64,000 nt of DNA from Ruania halotolerans. GTDB taxonomy: Bacteria; Actinomycetota; Actinomycetes; Actinomycetales; Beutenbergiaceae. The notes beneath the pieces are model-generated. The model did no database searches. It worked only from the letters and a program-made list of their open reading frames with translations, and was not told the origin of the DNA. Made by a program: the position numbers and the translations under genes. How positions within the stretch are numbered: position 1 is the first letter of the stretch; each line of letters opens with the position of its first letter. The stretch spans positions 2,429,380-2,493,379 of the forward strand of contig NZ_CP088017.1 of NCBI RefSeq assembly GCF_021049285.1. Direction: 5' to 3'. Positions 52,210 to 60,716 of the stretch are shown here, piece after piece.

Positions 52210-53847
52210 TCAGTCGTAGATCCCTTCAGCCCACCACTGCTCTCCGTCTCCGGCAAGCAGCAGGGCGGACCCGCGCTCACCGACCACCTGCAGGTAGTGC
52301 CGCGGGCGACCTCCCGTCCACCATCGCTCGTGCACCGGCCACGGTCCGGCCCACCGGGAGACGGTGAACCGGCCGGGCACCTCGGGAATAGCCACCTCCA
52401 CCCGGGCCGGGCGGCCGGACAAGGTACCTCGGGCGTCGACGTGCACCGGCTCCCCCGCGGCGTCCAGCACCCGCGCAGGGATCGGTTGGGCAGGCACTGT
52501 GGCCGGCAGCGGCCTGGGGATCTGGCCCGGCCACGGTGCGTTCGGGTCACGCAGCGGACTCACCTCGTCCCCCCAGGCCACCAGGCGCACCCGGTCCCGT
52601 GGGGCGCGACCACCTTCCAGCACCGGCGCCAGCACACCGTCCTCGCCGAGCATCCCCTGCACTCGCAGCGCAGCTCTGCCCGCCTGCCGTTCCCCCCGCC
52701 CGACTCGCCCCCACAAACCTTCAGCGACAGTGGCGGCGGGGCTGACCTCTTCCGCCGTGATCTCCAGATGGGTCAGTGCCGCACTCGGTGCCCGGCCGCT
52801 GCGGCCACTGAGCCACCCGTCGAGCTGCCAGCGCACCCGGTCCGTCAGCTCGGCAGCGGTGAGCGCACCCTCGATCCGCCAGGTACGCACCAGCTCTGCG
52901 CCATCCTCGGTACGCACCCGCACCCGCAGCCGCCCGCACAGCACCCCGCGGCGCATCATCCGCCCCTGCAGATCCTCAGCAAGGCGCCGGGCGGCGAACG
53001 CCGCCGTGTCCATCCGCCCCGCGGGCGGGTCCAACTCGGCAGCACTGGTCAGTTCCGGTTCCCCCCGGCGCCCCGAGGGCGGTGCACCATCCAACCCGAG
53101 GGCCAACCGGCGCGCCCGATCGCCCAGCGAGCCGAACCGGGAGGCTACCTGCCCCGAGCGCATCGCGGCCAGACCGCCGAGGGTGAATATCCCCAACCGG
53201 CGCAGCACTCCGGTGAACTCGGTCATCTCTGCCCGTGCTTGCCGAGTCGTGGTGACGTGGACGAGATCACGGATATCCCGATCAGTGAGGAATGCTGCGG
53301 AGCGCCCCGGCGAGACGATCACGGACTCCCTAGCCGCGAGCAACGCAGCAAGCTGACCGTCGGCGATCCCCACCTGAGCTTCGGCACCGGCATCGGCCGC
53401 GGCGTCGATCAGTGCCTCGGCCACTGCCTCCTCGGAACCGAGATAGCGGCTCGGCCCCCCAGCCGCGAGCACAACCATGCCAGGGCGTGTCACCTGGACC
53501 TGCGGCACCTCCTCCTCCACGGCCTGCACCACCGGCTCGAACGCGCGCACATCCCGCCCCTCATCGATCGGCACGAGGATGAGTTCAGGGCAGAGCGCCT
53601 GGGCGCTGCGGCGCCGCATTCCGCGCCGTACTCCCTCGGCGCGGGCCCGTGCCGAGGCGGCGACGATCCCCCGTGCATCGTGGATCGCCACCGGCTCGTG
53701 CGCGCTCACCACGCCTTCGATCACCGCCGCCGCGACTGGCCAGTCCGGCACCCAGAGCACAGCTAGGCGCGTGGCCGCCTCATTCTGCACACTGCGCTGC
53801 GGTATCGCCGGCCGAGATTCGGGAACTGCTGCACTCATCACACTCAC
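52210..53847 (-). CDS. imuB: Y-family polymerase-like protein ImuB
   Basis: The 545-residue protein is an inactive Y-family relative that links ImuA and DnaE2 to the sliding clamp during mutagenic repair. The palm strand RLAVLWVPDWPVAAAVIEG lacks the catalytic Asp pair of real Y polymerases. The fingers/thumb region contains ARARAEGVRRGMRRRSAQALCP and MTEFTGVLRRLGIFTLGGLAAM (helix-hairpin-helix). The C-terminal third (about 400-545) is the ImuB-specific extension. The start is a GTG overlapping the imuA stop (GTGA), or the ATG three codons later. Confidence 0.92.
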   Translation of the reverse strand: MSVMSAAVPESRPAIPQRSVQNEAATRLAVLWVPDWPVAAAVIEGVVSAHEPVAIHDARGIVAASARARAEGVRRGMRRRSAQALCPELILVPIDEGRDVRAFEPVVQAVEEEVPQVQVTRPGMVVLAAGGPSRYLGSEEAVAEALIDAAADAGAEAQVGIADGQLAALLAARESVIVSPGRSAAFLTDRDIRDLVHVTTTRQARAEMTEFTGVLRRLGIFTLGGLAAMRSGQVASRFGSLGDRARRLALGLDGAPPSGRRGEPELTSAAELDPPAGRMDTAAFAARRLAEDLQGRMMRRGVLCGRLRVRVRTEDGAELVRTWRIEGALTAAELTDRVRWQLDGWLSGRSGRAPSAALTHLEITAEEVSPAATVAEGLWGRVGRGERQAGRAALRVQGMLGEDGVLAPVLEGGRAPRDRVRLVAWGDEVSPLRDPNAPWPGQIPRPLPATVPAQPIPARVLDAAGEPVHVDARGTLSGRPARVEVAIPEVPGRFTVSRWAGPWPVHERWWTGGRPRHYLQVVGERGSALLLAGDGEQWWAEGIYD

Positions 53848-54947
53848 CCCGCTCGCATCAGGTCATCGCGTGCGACCACACCGGTGGCACCATCCGGACC
53901 GTTGTTCGGCACGTCGACTCCGCCGCCGTACGGACTCCCCGCCGCGGTCGTCACGGCCGAATCGAGTTCACGCCACTGCAGATCCACGGCGCCCGCGCGT
54001 GTGAGTCGCGCCGCTGCTGTGCCAACTGCTGGACCTGCTCCTGGAGCTTCTGCCGCACCTGCTCCGGCCGTTAGCCTGGCCCCAGCCCCGGCAGGCTCCG
54101 CACCCTCCGGCGCCGGCCCCCACCCGCGAGCGCCAAGCATCGCGTGCACCGTGATCGACCTGCCCACCCGCCGATGGTGGGCGGTGATCGCCAGCTCCCC
54201 GGCCTGGATCACTCCGCTGCCCTGACCGATCCCGTGCCACTGGCGGGGAACCACCTCGAGCAGCACATCGGCCCCTGGCCAGGGCGAGGTGGTCAGCAGG
54301 ACGACCTCACGCACTCGTACCCGCGCGGCGATCGTGCGACGTTCCCGGTCCGCGAGCGCCGCCGTCTGCCCAAGGATCACCACGTCCACCCCGTCCACCA
54401 CCGCCCCGAGCACTGCGGCGGCGTCCGGGCCGGTCCTTGGCACCACGACGGTGCGTTCCAGAGGAATTCCCAACTCAGCGGCGGCGGCGAGGCCGAGATC
54501 GGGAAGATCCACGATCGAGCACCATGCCCCGCCTGCTACGGCGGAGGCAGCCAACGAGAGCAGCACCGAGGTACCACCGATCACCTGGACGGCGCTCCCC
54601 CGGCGCAACCCGGCAGGGAACAGCGGAGCCAGCACGGCGGGAACGTCGAACGCCCGCTCGGGGTCGAGACCAGCAGCGGCATCGGACGATGTGCGGGAAA
54701 CGTCCGCCGCCGGGGCCGTCACTGCGATGGGCATCGCCGAGGTCACCCCTGGGGTCATCCGTGGGGCCGTCGCTGAGGTTGCTCTCTGCGATACCGCTGC
54801 CGCGGTCACCGATCGGTCCAACCGGGTGCGCACACCCACACCGGCCTCGGCGGCGGCGAGCACGCGGCGCGCAGCATCCAGCTTGCTCACCGCGTCCAGC
54901 TTGCTCCTTGCATCCAGCCCAGCGGCCTCGTTCGTTCTGGCGCTCAT
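53844..54947 (-). CDS. imuA: ImuA-type RecA/SulA-like mutasome protein
   Basis: The 367-residue protein matches the actinobacterial ImuA' type: a low-complexity N-terminus, then a RecA-like core beginning LRRGSAVQVIGGTSVLLSLAASAV (degenerate Walker A). The later strands AWCSIVDLPDLGLAAAAELGI and DVVILGQTAALADRERRTIAARV complete it. It should bind RecA and ImuB in damage-induced mutagenesis. GGAGGG lies 7 bases before the ATG and a perfect LexA box 45 bases upstream, so it is SOS-induced. It couples to imuB by GTGA. Confidence 0.88.
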   Translation of the reverse strand: MSARTNEAAGLDARSKLDAVSKLDAARRVLAAAEAGVGVRTRLDRSVTAAAVSQRATSATAPRMTPGVTSAMPIAVTAPAADVSRTSSDAAAGLDPERAFDVPAVLAPLFPAGLRRGSAVQVIGGTSVLLSLAASAVAGGAWCSIVDLPDLGLAAAAELGIPLERTVVVPRTGPDAAAVLGAVVDGVDVVILGQTAALADRERRTIAARVRVREVVLLTTSPWPGADVLLEVVPRQWHGIGQGSGVIQAGELAITAHHRRVGRSITVHAMLGARGWGPAPEGAEPAGAGARLTAGAGAAEAPGAGPAVGTAAARLTRAGAVDLQWRELDSAVTTAAGSPYGGGVDVPNNGPDGATGVVARDDLMRAG

Positions 54948-54991
54948 CGTCCCTCCTCTCTGTGGTGCACGGTAGGAGCGACCACCGACAG

Positions 54992-55007
54992 TCGAACATC
55001 GGTTCGA
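54992..55007. promoter_or_regulatory. Perfect LexA (SOS) box upstream of imuA
   Basis: TCGAAC-ATCG-GTTCGA matches the actinobacterial SOS consensus at all 12 fixed positions, 45 bases before the imuA start codon. It also lies in the divergent gap with the PEBP-like gene (start 55134). Confidence 0.93.
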
Positions 55008-55133
55008 TCAGTGAACGCCGAGACACACCCCTTGTCAAGTAGCTTCCGCGGCACAGATCCCGCCCGAATCGTCGTAGGTTAGAAGGGCAGTCCGCCATCA
55101 ACCGGCGGCCACTCACCAACCGGAGGAGATGTC

Positions 55134-55661
55134 ATGGACCTGGACCGCCCCCTGGCCCCGCACCCCTACGAGATCCTGCCCACAGTCCCCACCTTCGCTC
55201 TGAGCAGCCCGGACATCACCGAGGGCGCCGCGATGGACCCACGGCACGCCGCCGATGGTGAGAACATCTCCCCCGCCCTGACCTGGACGGACCCCCCGGA
55301 GGGCACCCAAGGCCTCCTGGTGACCTGCTTCGACCCGGATGCCCCCACGCCGGCCGGATACTGGCATTGGACCGTCACCGATCTGGATTCCTCTGTCACT
55401 TCACTGGAGGCGGGCGCCGGCGAGAGCGACATCGCCCTGCCCGGTGCCGCGTTCCACCTGCGCACCGACGGCGGTGCTTACGCCTACGAGGGCGCCGCGC
55501 CTCCTCCCGGAGACCGCAAGCACCGGTACGTCTTCGCTGTGCATGCCCTGGACGTGCCCACATTGGAACTCAGCCCGGAGGACAGCGCCACCAAGGCCAG
55601 TTTCCTGGCCCTGTTCCACACCATCGCCCGTGGCGTGCTGACCGCGACCTATCAGCGCTGA
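55134..55661 (+). CDS. YbhB/YbcL family (PEBP-like) protein
   Basis: The 175-residue protein belongs to the phosphatidylethanolamine-binding/Raf-kinase-inhibitor-like family. The signature GENISPALTWTDPPEGTQ is followed by CFDPDAPTPAGYWHWTV and the conserved pocket GAAPPPGDRKHRYVFAVHALD. Bacterial members are cytosolic or periplasmic small-ligand binders with no established reaction; no signal peptide is seen here. A GGAGGAG ribosome site precedes the ATG. The stop shares one base with the YbaK gene (TGATG). Confidence 0.9.
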   Translation: MDLDRPLAPHPYEILPTVPTFALSSPDITEGAAMDPRHAADGENISPALTWTDPPEGTQGLLVTCFDPDAPTPAGYWHWTVTDLDSSVTSLEAGAGESDIALPGAAFHLRTDGGAYAYEGAAPPPGDRKHRYVFAVHALDVPTLELSPEDSATKASFLALFHTIARGVLTATYQR

Positions 55662-56218
55662 TGCGATTCGGCACTCTTGACTGGGCCCCTGCCCTGGACC
55701 ACCCCCACCTGCTGGCCGGTCCGGTCGCCGAAGCGTTGGCGAGATGGGCGCAGGACGCACCGGACGCCGTCGGGCAGGTGCTCGTGGCCGAGATCGATCC
55801 GGACCTGGCCGACACGGCCGATATGACCGCCGCCTACGACCTCCCGCTGGAGGCCTCGGCGAACTGTGTGCTGGTGGCCGGCAAGCGCAGCGGCGCCGAG
55901 CGGATCGCGGCCGCGGTGGTCCGGGCGACCACCCGGGCGGATGTGAACTCCACCATCAAGAGGCTCCTGGACGTGCGCAAGGCGTCCTTCCTACCGACCG
56001 ATCGCGCCGTGGACGATTCAGGGATGCAGTACGGCGGGATCACCCCGATCGGACTACCGGCCGACTACCGAGTGCTGCTGGATGCTCGGATCAGCGCCGG
56101 CCCGGCGATTATCGGCAGCGGGATCCGTGGCTCGAAGATCCTGCTTCCCGGCGACGTACTCGCCGCGCTCCCCGGTGCCGACATCCTGGAAGGGCTGGCG
56201 CAGGAGGTCGCCGCGTAG
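55661..56218 (+). CDS. YbaK/EbsC-type aminoacyl-tRNA deacylase
   Basis: The 185-residue protein has the YbaK/ProX editing-domain pattern: LEASANCVLVAGKRSGAERIAAAVV (first strands), DVRKASFLPTDRAVDDSGM with the conserved Lys, GITPIGLPADYRVLLD (the G-x-x-x-P-x-G loop) and GIRGSKILLPGDVLAALP. Such proteins hydrolyse mischarged Cys- or Ala-tRNA in trans. The substrate amino acid is not predictable. It is translationally coupled to the PEBP-like gene. Confidence 0.87.
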   Translation: MRFGTLDWAPALDHPHLLAGPVAEALARWAQDAPDAVGQVLVAEIDPDLADTADMTAAYDLPLEASANCVLVAGKRSGAERIAAAVVRATTRADVNSTIKRLLDVRKASFLPTDRAVDDSGMQYGGITPIGLPADYRVLLDARISAGPAIIGSGIRGSKILLPGDVLAALPGADILEGLAQEVAA

Positions 56219-56229
56219 GATTGCTCAGG

Positions 56230-57198
56230 ATGAGCGACGACGCCACCACCCTGCCCGAGGTCTCCGGCCCATTCCTGCAACCGGCCCGCAGGTGGCCCGC
56301 CGAGCCGCGGTGGGGGCACGCCGCAGGACTCCAAGTGGGCCTGCACCCACTCCCCGGCCCCCGCGGCTTGCTGCGGATCTACACCCCGTACCTGAACCAG
56401 CCGCGCGAGCGGATGATGAACTTCATTGCAGTGGAGCCGATCCCCGCCGGGCAGACCAGCCGCGGGTTCTCCGAGTTGGAACACTCCGCTCTGGACGATT
56501 CCCCGGGCAAGCGGTTCTGGTCCAGCAATGACCCCGCCGACACGAGTCCGCGCGAGCCGGCCGAACCCGCTCAGGGTGTGATCGAGACCACCGACGGCGT
56601 CCCGCATCTTCGTGTGTACGTGCAGGTGGAGCCGTTCGCCAACGGGGCCGAGGTGTCCCTGCGCCTCACCTTCCGCGCCGACCAGCCTCACGAAGTGGCG
56701 ATCGCCACCTTCGCCCGGGAGTCCTCGGTGCCGCTCGACCAGGTGATCACCACGGCCACGATGGGTAACTACGCCCGGTTGCGGCTGTTGCGCCTGGCCG
56801 ATCGGATCGTCACGCCAGGCGAGCTGTGGCCGGACTTCCCCGGAGCGGATTCCTCGAGGCACCACTTCACCCCGCACGCCCGCTTCGGGGTGGACGAACT
56901 GGTCCGCACCGCCGACGGCGTGCTGTTCGCGGCGAGTCCGGACGAAGCAGATCCGGTGAACGTCACCTACGCCGACGACGTCCGGCCGAACTGGCACTTC
57001 CAGGGCGATCGGGCCGTGCAGTACTGGCGCGCAGCCGACCCCGACCCGGCGATCCAAGGGCTGGTGAACGCCCGGGCCTCCTACTGGGCCAGTGAGTCCG
57101 GGATCCCCGGTGGCCCCTCCTACGAGAACGTCGAGCTGGTCGAGCCGTTCCGTCAGGGTCGCGAGCTGGTGTTCGGTATCGAGCCGCTCACGTCCTGA
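56230..57198 (+). CDS. Conserved-looking protein of unknown function
   Basis: I do not recognise this 322-residue protein. It lacks a signal peptide and membrane helices. The sequence is rich in beta-strand patterns (LLRIYTPYLNQ, HLRVYVQVEPFANGAEVSLRLTF, EVAIATFARES) with aromatic clusters such as PNWHFQGDRAVQYWRA and a C-terminal VFGIEPL. The overall look is that of a carbohydrate-associated all-beta protein. It follows the deacylase by 11 bases and faces the sugar-acid-like operon head-on, 31 bases from its end. Confidence 0.6.
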   Translation: MSDDATTLPEVSGPFLQPARRWPAEPRWGHAAGLQVGLHPLPGPRGLLRIYTPYLNQPRERMMNFIAVEPIPAGQTSRGFSELEHSALDDSPGKRFWSSNDPADTSPREPAEPAQGVIETTDGVPHLRVYVQVEPFANGAEVSLRLTFRADQPHEVAIATFARESSVPLDQVITTATMGNYARLRLLRLADRIVTPGELWPDFPGADSSRHHFTPHARFGVDELVRTADGVLFAASPDEADPVNVTYADDVRPNWHFQGDRAVQYWRAADPDPAIQGLVNARASYWASESGIPGGPSYENVELVEPFRQGRELVFGIEPLTS

Positions 57199-57229
57199 AC
57201 TCGCCGACGGCGCAGGGGCGGCCTGGCCG

Positions 57230-58333
57230 TCAACGCAGCCAGTCCTGGAGGTGTTCGGCCACGAACTCCTCGTCGAGCAGCTCCGGGTAGTCCGCACGCA
57301 CCCGAGCGATCAGGTCGGCCTGGCCGGGTGAGAGCCGCTCCCGATCAGACAGGCAGCGTGCCGAGGTGAGCAGTCCTTGCTGGCGGAGTACCTCGTTCAC
57401 CCCGGCCACACAACCGGCGAAGTCGTGCTCGACGTCGAAGACGGCCGCGTTGACCTGCACGAGCGCGTTCGCCTGCGCGAGCAGATCCATCGGCACCGAG
57501 TCCGCGTCGACGGCCGCCCGCACCTGCGCGACCAGGTCCACGGCCGCCCGGGCACCGACCGCCCATTGCCCGAGCAGTCCGCCGCGTACCCGCAGTTCCC
57601 GGCCATACCCTCGGGTGGGCGTGAGCAGATCATGCACGATCGAGTCGTCGTTGCCGGTGAGGAGCACGACGGCGTCCCATCGCTCGTGTGCGAGCAGCAC
57701 CTGCGCCACGTCGTTGGTCCGGTAGCGGTCAAACGGTGCCGTCTTGACGGCCACCACGGATTCCAGGTCGAACAGACGCTGCCAGTAGTCGCGGCTCAGG
57801 CGCTGTCCGCCGACGCTCTCCTGCAGGTAGAAGCCGATCGTGGGGAGCACCTCACCGACCGCACGGGCGCGCTCGAGCAGGGCGTCCTCGCTGCGATCGG
57901 CCATCCCCCACGGGCACAGCAGTGCGGCCTGGTAGCCGAGTGCGGCGGCCCGCTCGGCCTCGGCGACGGCTTGGGTGGTATCGCCGACGATTCCGGCGAT
58001 GAGGATCGGCGGCGAGCCCACTCGACTGCTCTCAGTTTGCCCAGTGCTCGTGCTCCCGGTGCCCGCAGCCTCAGCCTCGGCAGCCGTCCCAGCACCCGTT
58101 TCGGCAGCCGTCTCGGCAGCGAGCCGCCACACGTCCACCAGCGCCTCGCGGTCCTCGTGCAACTCGAACTGGGTGGTGTGCACGCCGACCGCGAGACCGT
58201 CCACACCCGCGTCGAGGTAGTAGCGGGTGAGGGCGCGTTGTGCGCGCTCGTCGAGGGTCCCGTCGGGGGTGAGCGCCAGCGGGTGTGCGGGGATGGCGAC
58301 TCCGGCCGACAGCCGCGCGGAGAGATCTGTCAT
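57230..58333 (-). CDS. Dihydrodipicolinate synthase (DapA)-family aldolase
   Basis: The 367-residue protein (ATG at 58333) is a TIM-barrel aldolase of the DHDPS/NAL family. The opening GVAIPAHPLALTPDGTLDERAQ and AGVDGLAVGVHTTQFEL replace the usual GTTGE loop. The Schiff-base lysine is in VVAVKTAPFDRYRT (about residue 200), while the family tyrosine region reads GFYLQESVGG, so the substrate is not a typical pyruvate-aldehyde adduct. Its ATG shares one base with the epimerase stop. Probably the cleavage step of a catabolic route for an unidentified sugar acid. Confidence 0.87.
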   Translation of the reverse strand: MTDLSARLSAGVAIPAHPLALTPDGTLDERAQRALTRYYLDAGVDGLAVGVHTTQFELHEDREALVDVWRLAAETAAETGAGTAAEAEAAGTGSTSTGQTESSRVGSPPILIAGIVGDTTQAVAEAERAAALGYQAALLCPWGMADRSEDALLERARAVGEVLPTIGFYLQESVGGQRLSRDYWQRLFDLESVVAVKTAPFDRYRTNDVAQVLLAHERWDAVVLLTGNDDSIVHDLLTPTRGYGRELRVRGGLLGQWAVGARAAVDLVAQVRAAVDADSVPMDLLAQANALVQVNAAVFDVEHDFAGCVAGVNEVLRQQGLLTSARCLSDRERLSPGQADLIARVRADYPELLDEEFVAEHLQDWLR

Positions 58334-59382
58334 CAGAACTTCCCCTCCCGCTGGGCGAACTTGGTGGCCTTCCCGAGCTGACGGCCGCCGTCGGCGACCC
58401 ATCGGCCCACCCACCGGACCAGCCGGCGCAGCGGCACCGACGGGTAGCCGAACAGTTCGTGGCAGGGCCCGGCATCGCTGAGCAGCGCGTCCGCGGACTC
58501 GGTGCCGGTGAACTGCGGTTCGATGCCCATCTCCTCACCCAGCAACATGGCCAGGCGGCGCACCGAGACGGTCTCCGGTCCAGTGGCGTTGAGGATGTGC
58601 GGCGGCACTCCCGCCACCGCGATGGAGCGCAGCGCCCAGGCATTGATATCGCCCTGCCAGGCCACGTTGACCGCAGGCATGGTGACGTCCACCGGCTCAC
58701 CGGATGCCATGGTGGCGGCGATATCGGCGATCACGCCGTAGCGCAGCTCGCAGGCGTAGTTGAGCCGGTAGATGGTCACCGGTGTTCCCCAGGTGTGCGC
58801 CGCATTCGTGAAGAGTCGTTCCCGGGCGAGTGCGGACTGGGCGTACTCCCCCACCGGTGCCGGGGTGTCCGCCTCGACCGACCCACCGCCGGCGAGCGGG
58901 GTGAGGTGGTAGACGTTGCCGGTGGAGTAGACCATCGTCGGCACACCGCGGTAGCGGTTCGCGGTGAGCACCGGGATGGCGGCATTGGACCACCACGTCT
59001 GGTGTTCGGCATTCGTGGTGCCGAACTTCATCGCGGCAAGGAAGAACACACCCGCGGCATCGGGAAGATCGGCATAGGACTCCGGAGCAGCCAGATCGGC
59101 GCGATGGACGTGCACACCGGCGTCGCGCAGCAGGTCCGCACCGGCCGGGTCGGAGAACCGGGAGACGGCGATCACCCGGGCATCGGACCCGGCGCCATCC
59201 AGTGCGCGGCGGGCCATCATCGCCATACTCGGCCCGATTTTGCCTCCGGCACCGAGGATCACGATGTCGCCACCGAGCGCGGCGAGCGCGGCGCCGACCC
59301 CGTCGGTGGGTCGAGAGAGCAGTTCGTCGAGCCCGTGCTCGTCGGTGGGTGCCTCGATCGGCGTGGTGGGCGTGACGGTCAT
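58333..59382 (-). CDS. NAD-dependent epimerase/dehydratase (extended SDR)
   Basis: The 349-residue protein has the Rossmann motif DIVILGAGGKIGPSMAMMARRAL (a G-x-G-G-x-x-G variant, near residue 40), DLAAPESYADLPDA, and an SDR active site around MVYSTGNVYHLTPL. The catalytic YxxxK tyrosine-lysine pair is not clear in the expected position (EYAQSALARERLF), so dehydrogenase chemistry may be altered. It is coupled at both ends (ATGA with the transporter, TGATG with the aldolase). It likely processes the sugar-derived substrate. Confidence 0.85.
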   Translation of the reverse strand: MTVTPTTPIEAPTDEHGLDELLSRPTDGVGAALAALGGDIVILGAGGKIGPSMAMMARRALDGAGSDARVIAVSRFSDPAGADLLRDAGVHVHRADLAAPESYADLPDAAGVFFLAAMKFGTTNAEHQTWWSNAAIPVLTANRYRGVPTMVYSTGNVYHLTPLAGGGSVEADTPAPVGEYAQSALARERLFTNAAHTWGTPVTIYRLNYACELRYGVIADIAATMASGEPVDVTMPAVNVAWQGDINAWALRSIAVAGVPPHILNATGPETVSVRRLAMLLGEEMGIEPQFTGTESADALLSDAGPCHELFGYPSVPLRRLVRWVGRWVADGGRQLGKATKFAQREGKF

Positions 59383-60593
59383 AGCAGGTTCCTGAGGTAG
59401 GTGATGGCGAGCAGGACGAGGAAGATCACGCCCACGACGGCAAGGACGAATTGTGCGATTGGCACCCGCAGCTCGCCTCGTTCGGGGGCGCGGCTCAGTC
59501 GGAGCAGCACGAGCCCGATCAGTGGGACCACGAAGATGGTGACGGCCTGGGCGGTGACGATCAGCGGCAACGGGAGCCCACCGAACACCACGGCCACGAT
59601 CCCGCCGATCACGATCACTGCGGTGATGCAGATCTTGACCGGGCGTGAGTTCAGCCCGCCGCCTTCGATACCGAATGCTCCGGCGAGCATGCTGCCGCCG
59701 ATGGTGGAGTTGCCGAGTAGCGAGGAGAACGCTGCTGCCCACAGTCCAAGTGCGAAGAGGACGGCGGCCCAGCCGCCGATGGCGGGTTCGAGGATGGAAG
59801 CCATATCCGCCGGTGAGGTGACCGTGACCCCCTGCGGGTGCAACACGGCCGCCGCGGCGATCATGATGGCGAAGGAGAGGCTGCCGAGGATGAGGGTTCC
59901 CGTGATCGCGTCCCGCCGGGCCGTGCGGTAGTCCGCAACTGTCCAGCCTTTCTCCCGGACGAGCTGGATCTGGTAGAGCGCACCGACGACCGAGAACGTG
60001 GTGGCGACGGCGCCCACCACGAGCGCGGAGGAGCCGCTCGGGATACGTGGGACAAGTCCGCGCAGCACGGCACCGAAGTCCGGCTGGGAGACGATGAGGG
60101 TGACCAGGAAGATCGCGAGCATCGCGAGGATGATCACCACCATCACCCGTTCCAGGCGGCGGTAGAAGGCAGGGAGCCAGAGGAAGCCGACTGCGAGCAG
60201 GGTGAACAGTGCTGCGAAGAGGGTGGGGTTGCCGTCGAAGAGCACCGACATGGCTGCCCCGGTACCCACGGAGTTACTGCCCTGGAAGCTGGCTGTCACC
60301 GCGAATGCCCCCAGCCCGACTCCGATCGCGACGATGCGCCCGAACCGCCGCCGGATCGTCTCGATCGGCCCGGCATCCGTGCTGAGTCCGATGCGCACGC
60401 AGAGGTCCACGAAGCAGAGCATGAGGACGGTGGCAACGACCGGCACCCAGATGAGGTCGTAGGCGAACTGGGCGCCCAGGGAACTCGTGGTGGTGATGCT
60501 GCCGGGCCCGAAGATCAGCGCGGCGGTGATGAAGGCCGGGCCGAGCCGGGATGTGAGACGCCCGCGCGACGTCGTCGGTGCGGAGCTCGTCAT
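59379..60593 (-). CDS. Nramp-related transporter lacking the metal-binding motifs
   Basis: The 404-residue protein has about eleven helices with the Nramp/SLC11 plan: AFITAALIFGPGSITTTSSLGAQ is helix 1 and VVGAVATTFSVVGALYQIQLVREKG is helix 6. The helix-1 motif DPGN that binds metal reads GPGS (residues 29-32), and helix-6 MPH is absent (SVVGA, 201-205). Metal transport by the usual site is therefore unlikely. It is first in an operon with an epimerase and a DapA-like aldolase, with a LacI regulator divergent. The cargo is more plausibly an organic substrate, which is inference. Confidence 0.8.
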   Translation of the reverse strand: MTSSAPTTSRGRLTSRLGPAFITAALIFGPGSITTTSSLGAQFAYDLIWVPVVATVLMLCFVDLCVRIGLSTDAGPIETIRRRFGRIVAIGVGLGAFAVTASFQGSNSVGTGAAMSVLFDGNPTLFAALFTLLAVGFLWLPAFYRRLERVMVVIILAMLAIFLVTLIVSQPDFGAVLRGLVPRIPSGSSALVVGAVATTFSVVGALYQIQLVREKGWTVADYRTARRDAITGTLILGSLSFAIMIAAAAVLHPQGVTVTSPADMASILEPAIGGWAAVLFALGLWAAAFSSLLGNSTIGGSMLAGAFGIEGGGLNSRPVKICITAVIVIGGIVAVVFGGLPLPLIVTAQAVTIFVVPLIGLVLLRLSRAPERGELRVPIAQFVLAVVGVIFLVLLAITYLRNLL

Positions 60594-60604
60594 GAGAAAG
60601 CCTT

Positions 60605-60622
60605 TTCTTAGGGGTTTAAGAA
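60605..60622. promoter_or_regulatory. Inverted repeat upstream of the Nramp-like gene
   Basis: TTCTTA and TAAGAA flank GGGGTT, 12 bases before the start codon and covering the ribosome-site region. AT-rich arms and location between divergent LacI and transporter genes suggest a LacI-family operator. A second, GC-rich palindrome ACGCCGCGGCGT lies at 60688-60699, 17 bases before the regulator start. Confidence 0.55.
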
Positions 60623-60716
60623 GGACCGTAGGGGAAGGCCGCACTGCCGTCAAGGCGTTCGCGCGCCACCCTCCCTGGCGCACATCCACGCCGCGGCGTT
60701 GCTCTACCCTCGTGCC

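Noticed and set aside
59379-60593. Calling the SLC11-like protein a manganese/iron transporter MntH
   Set aside because: Both metal-binding motifs (DPGN and MPH) are absent and the operon context is catabolic.
60688-60699. GC-only palindrome ACGCCGCGGCGT as the main LacI operator
   Set aside because: Such palindromes are expected by chance in GC-rich DNA; the AT-rich repeat at 60605-60622 is the better candidate.
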